DNA from: an uncultured Peptococcaceae bacterium
GTDB lineage: Bacteria; Bacillota; Dehalobacteriia; UBA4068
Length of the DNA stretch: 17,742 nt
Direction: 5' to 3'
Assembly (NCBI GenBank): GCA_947307285.1
Contig: CAMZIS010000006.1
Span: 1-17,742, forward strand
Under the pieces are notes generated by a model. The model saw only the letters and a list, made by a program, of their open reading frames with translations, searched no databases and was not told where the DNA came from. The position numbers and the translations under genes are program-made. Numbering within the stretch: the stretch's first letter is position 1; each line of letters opens with the position of its first letter. Below are positions 13,877-17,742 of this stretch, in pieces.

Positions 13877-14580
13877 CTGAACACCTCCCTGAACAGGGCG
13901 TCCAAAGACTTGCCGCTTTGCTCCCGCAGCTCGTCCACGCCGCCCTCCATGACGATACGCCCCTCCTTAAGGAAGAGAACGTGATCCAGCACCGGCTCCA
14001 CGTCGTAGATGAGATGGGTGGAGATGAGAACCGTGGATTCCGGATGATAATTGCCGATGATGGTATTGATGATGTATTCTCTGGCCGCCGGGTCCACGCC
14101 GCCGATGGGTTCATCCAGCAGGTAGAGTTTGGCGCGGCGGCTCATGACCAGCACCAGCTGGACCTTTTCCCGGGTGCCCTTGGACAGGGTGGACAGGCGT
14201 GCCTTCTCGTCCACCTTCAAGTCGCGGATCAGGCTGAAGGCCGCTTCCCGGTCGAAATCTGCGTAAAAGTCGGCGTACATCTCCACGATGTCGCTGACCC
14301 GCATATTGTCGTTGAGGTAGGAAGTGTCGGGCAGATAGGCCACCTTGCTGCGGCTTTCCGGGCCCGGCTTTTCGCCGTCGATCAATATCTCACCGGCAGT
14401 GGGCTTGATCAGGCCGCAGGCCAGCTTCATCAAAGTGGTCTTGCCGCTGCCGTTGGGGCCCAGCAGGCCCACGATGTGACCGGGGGCGAGTCTCAGGTCC
14501 AGACCGGACAGGGCCACGTTCCGACCGAAGCTGCGGGTAAGGGACCGCGCTTCCAGCAAATACGGGCTATGCTCACTCAT
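13870..14580 (-). CDS. ABC transporter ATP-binding protein (YtrB-like)
   Basis: A 236-residue ATPase with Walker A GPNGSGKT (41-48), signature LSKGT (132-136), Walker B LYLLDE with catalytic Glu157, and the H-loop His189 in STHL. The Q-loop region reads YLPDTSYL (82-89), with Asp where most ABC ATPases have Gln; YLPD is common in this YtrB-like branch, so it is not a defect. The start ATG overlaps the regulator's stop as ATGA. It forms an export complex with the downstream permease and is controlled by the upstream GntR protein. Confidence 0.92.
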   Translation of the reverse strand: MSEHSPYLLEARSLTRSFGRNVALSGLDLRLAPGHIVGLLGPNGSGKTTLMKLACGLIKPTAGEILIDGEKPGPESRSKVAYLPDTSYLNDNMRVSDIVEMYADFYADFDREAAFSLIRDLKVDEKARLSTLSKGTREKVQLVLVMSRRAKLYLLDEPIGGVDPAAREYIINTIIGNYHPESTVLISTHLIYDVEPVLDHVLFLKEGRIVMEGGVDELREQSGKSLDALFREVFRC

Positions 14581-14945
14581 TGGTTATCAACTCCTTTATC
14601 TGCGGCCAGCTCCAGAGCCTGCTCCGTGGTGAATCCCAGCTCCGCCATGCGGGAGAGGAAATTGTCCACGTGGACCCGGGCCAGACGGCGTTTCTCGTTT
14701 TCCAGCAGCTCCAGATCGTCGGTAACGAAGCGGCCGCTGGTGCGCTCCGTCCTCAGCAATCCCCGGCCCTCCAGCTCGGCCATGGCCCGCTGCATGGTGT
14801 TGGGGTTCACCCGGGCCTCCGCGGCCAGCTCCCGTACGGAGGGCAGGCGGGAACCGGGACCGTAGCAGCCGGTGACCATGCGCAGGGCCAGTTCCTCCAC
14901 CAGCTGGGTATATATGGGCCGTTCGCTGTCAAATTGCCAGCTCAT
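14577..14945 (-). CDS. GntR-family transcriptional regulator, YtrA subfamily
   Basis: A 122-residue protein whose N-terminal winged HTH reads PIYTQLVEELALRMVTGCYG, then PGSRLPSVRELA and VNPNTMQRAMAELE (about residues 10-60). After the wing RTERTSGRFVTDD is a short helical C-terminus of about 45 residues, the size and shape of YtrA-type GntR proteins that lack a large effector domain. First gene of the regulator-ATPase-permease operon. GGAGG lies seven bases before the ATG. A perfect inverted repeat over its own promoter makes autorepression very likely. Confidence 0.92.
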   Translation of the reverse strand: MSWQFDSERPIYTQLVEELALRMVTGCYGPGSRLPSVRELAAEARVNPNTMQRAMAELEGRGLLRTERTSGRFVTDDLELLENEKRRLARVHVDNFLSRMAELGFTTEQALELAADKGVDNQ

Positions 14946-14962
14946 GACCTCACCTCCAATAC

Positions 14963-14988
14963 TACTGTATTAAGACACTAATACAGTA
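14963..14988. promoter_or_regulatory. Perfect 10-6-10 inverted repeat, candidate GntR (YtrA-type) operator
   Basis: TACTGTATTA (14963-14972), 6-bp spacer AGACAC, TAATACAGTA (14979-14988). The right arm is the -10 region of the - strand promoter, so binding would block RNA polymerase. It lies 18 bases before the GntR start codon. Confidence 0.8.
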
Positions 14989-15011
14989 ACACACTATTTC
15001 GTCCCTGTCAA
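14983..15011 (-). promoter_or_regulatory. Promoter of the GntR-ABC operon
   Basis: On the - strand TTGACA (15011-15006), 17-bp spacer, TACTGT (14988-14983) with a TGn extension before it. The weak -10 is helped by the perfect -35 and the extension. The -10 lies inside the inverted repeat. Confidence 0.65.
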
Positions 15012-15079
15012 CAGGAAAATCAAAAAAATTTTCCCGCCCGGGGAAACGTCCCGCTTTTCCCGGAGCCGGCGTTATGATA

Positions 15080-15108
15080 TTGCGCAGGACTGCCGTTCAT
15101 TGTATAAT
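15080..15108 (+). promoter_or_regulatory. Promoter of the asparaginase-family gene
   Basis: TTGCGC (15080-15085), 17-bp spacer, perfect TATAAT (15103-15108). The start would be near 15115, a leader of under 20 bases holding AAGGAGGT. Confidence 0.65.
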
Positions 15109-15131
15109 CATATTGTATAAGGAGGTCGGAT

Positions 15132-16142
15132 ATGGCCAAGATACTGCTCATCCTCACCGGCGGCACCATCTGCTGCCAAAAGCGCGACGGCATCCTTTCC
15201 AGCAACACCCAGCAGGCGGAGCTGGCCCTGGTGGATAATTTCCGCTCCGGCGGCTCGCCCTGGCTGGATACGGAGTTCGTCTCCCGCTTTCCCATCGACA
15301 CCCTGAGCGAAAACATGACCCTGAAATACTGGCAGCTGCTGCTGGAGGAGCTGAAGCGGACGGATTTTTCCGCCTGGGACGGCATCATCCTGCTCCACGG
15401 CACGGACAGTCTGGGCTTTTCCGCGGCCATGCTGGACGCGGCCCTCGCCGGTCTCTCCGTCCCACTGGTGATGATCTCCAGCAACTATCCCCTGGCGGAC
15501 AAGCGGGCCAACGGCAACGACAACTTCCGCGCCGCCGTGGACCTGCTGCGCAGGAACCTGCTGCCCGGCGGCGTGTGGTCCGTCTACCGCAACGCCGACG
15601 GCATCATGCGGCTGCACCGGGGACGGGAGCTGCGGCAGTGCCCGGTGGGCAGCGACGATTTTTCCAGCATGGGCGCGCTGGATATAGCAAAGCTGGAACA
15701 GCCGCTCCCGGCGGAGGCCGGCGCCAACGCAGAAATGCCCCTCTACCGCATGAAGCCCCTGCGCAACTGTGTGCTGCGCATCGAGCCTTATGTGGGACTG
15801 GATTACAGCCGCTTTTATTTGAACGGCATCCGCGCCGTGGTGCACGGGGTCTATCACTGCGGCACCGCCTGCACGGGCCGGAAATCGCCGGATCAGGCCT
15901 ACGATTCCACTTCCCTGCTCTATCTGCTGGACAGCTGCAAAAAATGGGACATCCCCTTTTTCATCGGCCCGGTGGACTACGGTCCCCGGCACGACCCATA
16001 CAGCACCATGGCCGACTATCTGAACAGCGGCGCCATCCCGGTGATCGGCGTCAGTCCGGAAACGGTCTACGCCCGGGCAGTGGTGGGCTGCGCTTTGTAT
16101 GAGGACAACTCCAGCCTCATCGACTTCGTGCAGGGAAAATAA
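15132..16142 (+). CDS. L-asparaginase/glutaminase-family protein
   Basis: A 336-residue protein with the two threonine motifs of the family: LTGGTI (8-13, nucleophile Thr12) and LLHGTDSLGFSAAML (87-101, Thr91 and Asp92). A segment NGNDNFRAAV (127-136) stands where other members have DGPxNLxxAV. The usual catalytic Lys (Lys162 of E. coli AnsB) is not obvious: the aligned helix reads VDLLRRN. That leaves an arginine, or a shifted alignment. The C-terminal domain (about 210-336) is complete, and length is normal. No signal peptide, so it resembles the cytoplasmic type. The reaction would be asparagine to aspartate plus ammonia. The ATG has AAGGAGGT upstream. Divergent from the GntR operon. Confidence 0.85.
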   Translation: MAKILLILTGGTICCQKRDGILSSNTQQAELALVDNFRSGGSPWLDTEFVSRFPIDTLSENMTLKYWQLLLEELKRTDFSAWDGIILLHGTDSLGFSAAMLDAALAGLSVPLVMISSNYPLADKRANGNDNFRAAVDLLRRNLLPGGVWSVYRNADGIMRLHRGRELRQCPVGSDDFSSMGALDIAKLEQPLPAEAGANAEMPLYRMKPLRNCVLRIEPYVGLDYSRFYLNGIRAVVHGVYHCGTACTGRKSPDQAYDSTSLLYLLDSCKKWDIPFFIGPVDYGPRHDPYSTMADYLNSGAIPVIGVSPETVYARAVVGCALYEDNSSLIDFVQGK

Positions 16143-16154
16143 ACGCGAACATAA

Positions 16155-16197
16155 AAACAGCCTGCCGCGGTTTTCCGCGACAGGCTGTTTCTTTTTT
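16155..16197. terminator. Bidirectional terminator between asparaginase gene and B3/B4 gene
   Basis: Stem AAACAGCCTGCCGCGG (16155-16170) / CCGCGACAGGCTGTTT (16175-16190), one C-A mismatch, loop TTTT, then CTTTTTTT on the + strand. On the - strand it is followed by TTATG, so it mainly serves the + strand but may help both convergent units. Confidence 0.88.
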
Positions 16198-16215
16198 TAA
16201 AGCAAACGCTGAAGC

Positions 16216-16824
16216 CTACACGATCATGGTCTCCAGCTCTTCCGGCACCGCCTCCTTGCCGTCGAAGGCAAAGATGACGGAGCAGATGCGATGGCGGCCC
16301 GGCTGGATCATGGCCCGCTGGCTGTCGCTGGTGGGACTGCCGAAATAGCCCAGCTCGTCCTTGAGGACCGGCAGATGCTGGATGTTGACGCTGCTCTTGC
16401 CGATGCCGTCGTAATGGGCGCCGTCCTCGGCCCGCACCAGCACCGCCTCGCCTTGCAGCTGGTCTACGTCGTAGGAGCCGATGGCGTAGCCGGAATCCAC
16501 GGAGATCAGGTTGTTGACCTCGATGACGTTGTTGATGTGGTAGAGGCCGTTGCCCTTGGCGATGCGCCGCAGCATGGCTTCGGCGGAGTTGCGGTATTCG
16601 GAGGGGGACTTGCCCAGGGCTTTGTAGGCCCGGCGGGTGGAATCCACGTGGGGGTTCTGGGTGATGGTCTCCAGCTTGTACTCCGCGGCCAGACGCCGGA
16701 GATCGGTCTCGAAATCGGCCAGCTGCTGTTCGCTGCTGGGTCTTACTTCCGCGGTGTAGGTCAGCACGCCTAAAGAGGCGTCGGGGCAAAGGGCCAGCAG
16801 TTCGGGAGAAATGGATATCTGCAT
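16216..16824 (-). CDS. Stand-alone B3/B4 domain protein (PheRS beta-like)
   Basis: A 202-residue cytosolic protein that is essentially one B3/B4 domain. Recognisable parts are NPHVDSTRRAYKALGKSPSE (residues about 61-80), AEAMLRRI, NVIEVNNLISVDSGYAIGSYD (about 100-120) and a C-terminal block ending in FAFDGKEAVPEELETMIV. In phenylalanyl-tRNA synthetase beta this domain holds the editing site; free-standing versions are common in Bacillota and are proposed to act on mischarged tRNA or related aminoacyl substrates, without firm proof. I chose the ATG at 16824 with GAGG eight bases upstream; longer open frame above it is a shadow of the aminotransferase. It follows that gene by 14 bases, so they are probably co-transcribed. 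Confidence 0.85.
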   Translation of the reverse strand: MQISISPELLALCPDASLGVLTYTAEVRPSSEQQLADFETDLRRLAAEYKLETITQNPHVDSTRRAYKALGKSPSEYRNSAEAMLRRIAKGNGLYHINNVIEVNNLISVDSGYAIGSYDVDQLQGEAVLVRAEDGAHYDGIGKSSVNIQHLPVLKDELGYFGSPTSDSQRAMIQPGRHRICSVIFAFDGKEAVPEELETMIV

Positions 16825-16838
16825 TTTTCTTACCTCTC

Positions 16839-17742
16839 TTATTTGCACAGGCCGTAGGCTTTGGCCAGGGCCCGGAAGGCGGGCAGGGAAGCTTTGATGC
16901 GCTCTTCGCTGACGCAGAAGGCGATGCGCACGAAACCGGGGCAGCCGAAATCGTCGCTGGGCACCAGCAGCAGCTCGAATTCCTTGGCCTTTTCGCAGAA
17001 GGCGGCCGCGTCGGGCTCCGGCGTTTCCATGAACAGGTAAAAGGCCCCGTCCGGCCGCACACAGCGGAAGCCGCATTCGCTGAGGCCGCCGTAGATCAGG
17101 TCCCGGTTGCGGCGATAGGCCTCGACGTCCGGTTTCACGTCCACGCAGGCGGCCACCACCTGCTGGAACAGGCTGGGGGCGCAGACGTAGCCCAGGGCCC
17201 GGCCCGCGCCGCAGATGGCGGCGTAGAGGTCGTCGTGTTCCGCAACCGTTTGCGGCACGGCCACGTAGCCGATACGTTCGCCGGGCAGGGACAGGGATTT
17301 GCTGTAGGAGTAGCACACCAGGGTGTTATCGTACAGATTGGGCAGATAGGGCGGCTCTTCCCCGTCGAACACCAGCTCCCGGTAGGGCTCGTCCGCGATG
17401 AGGTAGATGGGGTGGCCGTATTCCTCCTGTTTGCGGCGAAGCATTTCGGTGATGCTCTCCAACACCTCCCGGGTCAGCACCACGCCGCTGGGATTGTTGG
17501 GGGAATTGACGATGAGGGCCCGCGTATTGCGGGTGAGCCGGCTTTCCAGAGCCGCCAGGTCCACCTGCAGGTTCTGCCGTTCCGCCGGCACGATCACCGC
17601 TTCCGCGCCGGCAGCCTCCACGAAGACCTGGTATTCCGGGACAAAGGGCGCCAGCAGCACCACCTGATCACCGGGCAGGCACATGGCTTTCAGGCTGATG
17701 GCCAAAGCGGCGGCGGCGCCGCAGGTCAGATACAGGTCGTTA
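16839..17742 (-). CDS. Class I/II PLP-dependent aminotransferase, N-terminus beyond window
   Basis: The frame is open to the window edge (NDLYLTCGAAAALAISLKAM...), so roughly the first 90-100 residues are missing; the TTG at 17705 is not a real start. Conserved elements are NSPNNPSG (substrate carboxylate and PLP region), ADEPYREL with the PLP-pyridine Asp, and SYSKSLSLPGERIGY, whose Lys (codon 17298-17300) forms the Schiff base. GFVRIAF near the C-terminus gives the alpha-carboxylate Arg. It is closest to aspartate/alanine-type aminotransferases of Bacillota; the amino donor cannot be settled. It lies upstream of the B3/B4 gene in a probable operon. Confidence 0.92.
   Translation of the reverse strand, partial: NDLYLTCGAAAALAISLKAMCLPGDQVVLLAPFVPEYQVFVEAAGAEAVIVPAERQNLQVDLAALESRLTRNTRALIVNSPNNPSGVVLTREVLESITEMLRRKQEEYGHPIYLIADEPYRELVFDGEEPPYLPNLYDNTLVCYSYSKSLSLPGERIGYVAVPQTVAEHDDLYAAICGAGRALGYVCAPSLFQQVVAACVDVKPDVEAYRRNRDLIYGGLSECGFRCVRPDGAFYLFMETPEPDAAAFCEKAKEFELLLVPSDDFGCPGFVRIAFCVSEERIKASLPAFRALAKAYGLCK

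Noticed and set aside
14326..14336. Asp instead of Gln at the ABC ATPase Q-loop as a defect
   Set aside because: YLPD at this position is common in YtrB-like ATPases, and all other motifs are intact.
16825..17316. Possible N-terminal extension of the B3/B4 protein
   Set aside because: The extension is low-complexity Arg/Gly/Ala shadow of the aminotransferase. The ATG at 16824 has its own ribosome site and matches the start of the domain.

Overview
This window is GC-rich (about 60-65% by eye) bacterial chromosome. Strong GGAGG-type ribosome binding sites, TTGACA/TATAAT-type promoters, short U-tailed terminators, a BspA-like leucine-rich repeat protein, a YtrA-type GntR regulator with an ABC pair, and a DUF2975/XRE pair all suggest a Bacillota organism. 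A GC-rich gut Clostridia member (Oscillospiraceae-like) is my best guess, but nothing here fixes the species. Most of the region reads as compact housekeeping or accessory chromosome. I see no transposase, phage gene, CRISPR array, tRNA or rRNA. No gene-free stretch exceeds 300 bases; the longest is 9787-10032.

Left part (1-5030), + strand: the 3' end of a BspA-like LRR surface protein, a tyrosine/dual-specificity phosphatase (HCxxGKDRxG), then a tight three-gene operon. That operon holds a CLC H+/Cl- antiporter with a C-terminal TrkA_C-like domain, a spermidine-synthase-fold protein (GTGA overlap) and a small alpha/beta esterase (ATGA overlap). It ends in a hairpin-rich 130-base segment and a bidirectional terminator.

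Second part (5031-7420), - strand: a three-gene operon read as DUF2975 membrane protein, small XRE repressor-like HTH, and DUF4173/DUF4153-like polytopic membrane protein. It starts from a TTGACA-17-TATCCT promoter. Upstream lies a pair of 19-bp semi-palindromes exactly 21 bp apart, within a divergent intergenic region.

Third part (7421-12279), + strand: an orphan family-5 (oligopeptide-type) lipoprotein solute-binding protein translationally coupled to a phosphoglycolate-phosphatase-like HAD enzyme. After a long structured leader comes a class A penicillin-binding protein (PBP1A type) with a repeat-rich acidic/proline tail. Its second conserved glycosyltransferase glutamate is replaced by glutamine.

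Fourth part (12346-15131): a LysE/RhtB exporter gene (- strand) enclosed by two near-identical terminator hairpins. Next is a YtrA-type operon (- strand: GntR regulator, ABC ATPase, ABC permease) whose promoter carries a perfect 10-6-10 inverted repeat over its -10 box, so autoregulation is likely. An asparaginase-family gene is divergent to it.

Right part (16216-17742), - strand: a class I aminotransferase (N-terminus beyond the window) followed by a stand-alone B3/B4-domain protein related to the PheRS beta subunit.

The most unusual items are the multi-hairpin element after the esterase gene, the Glu-to-Gln change in the PBP glycosyltransferase site, and the paired operator-like sites upstream of the DUF2975 operon. 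I found no clear evidence of a wholly new multi-gene system.
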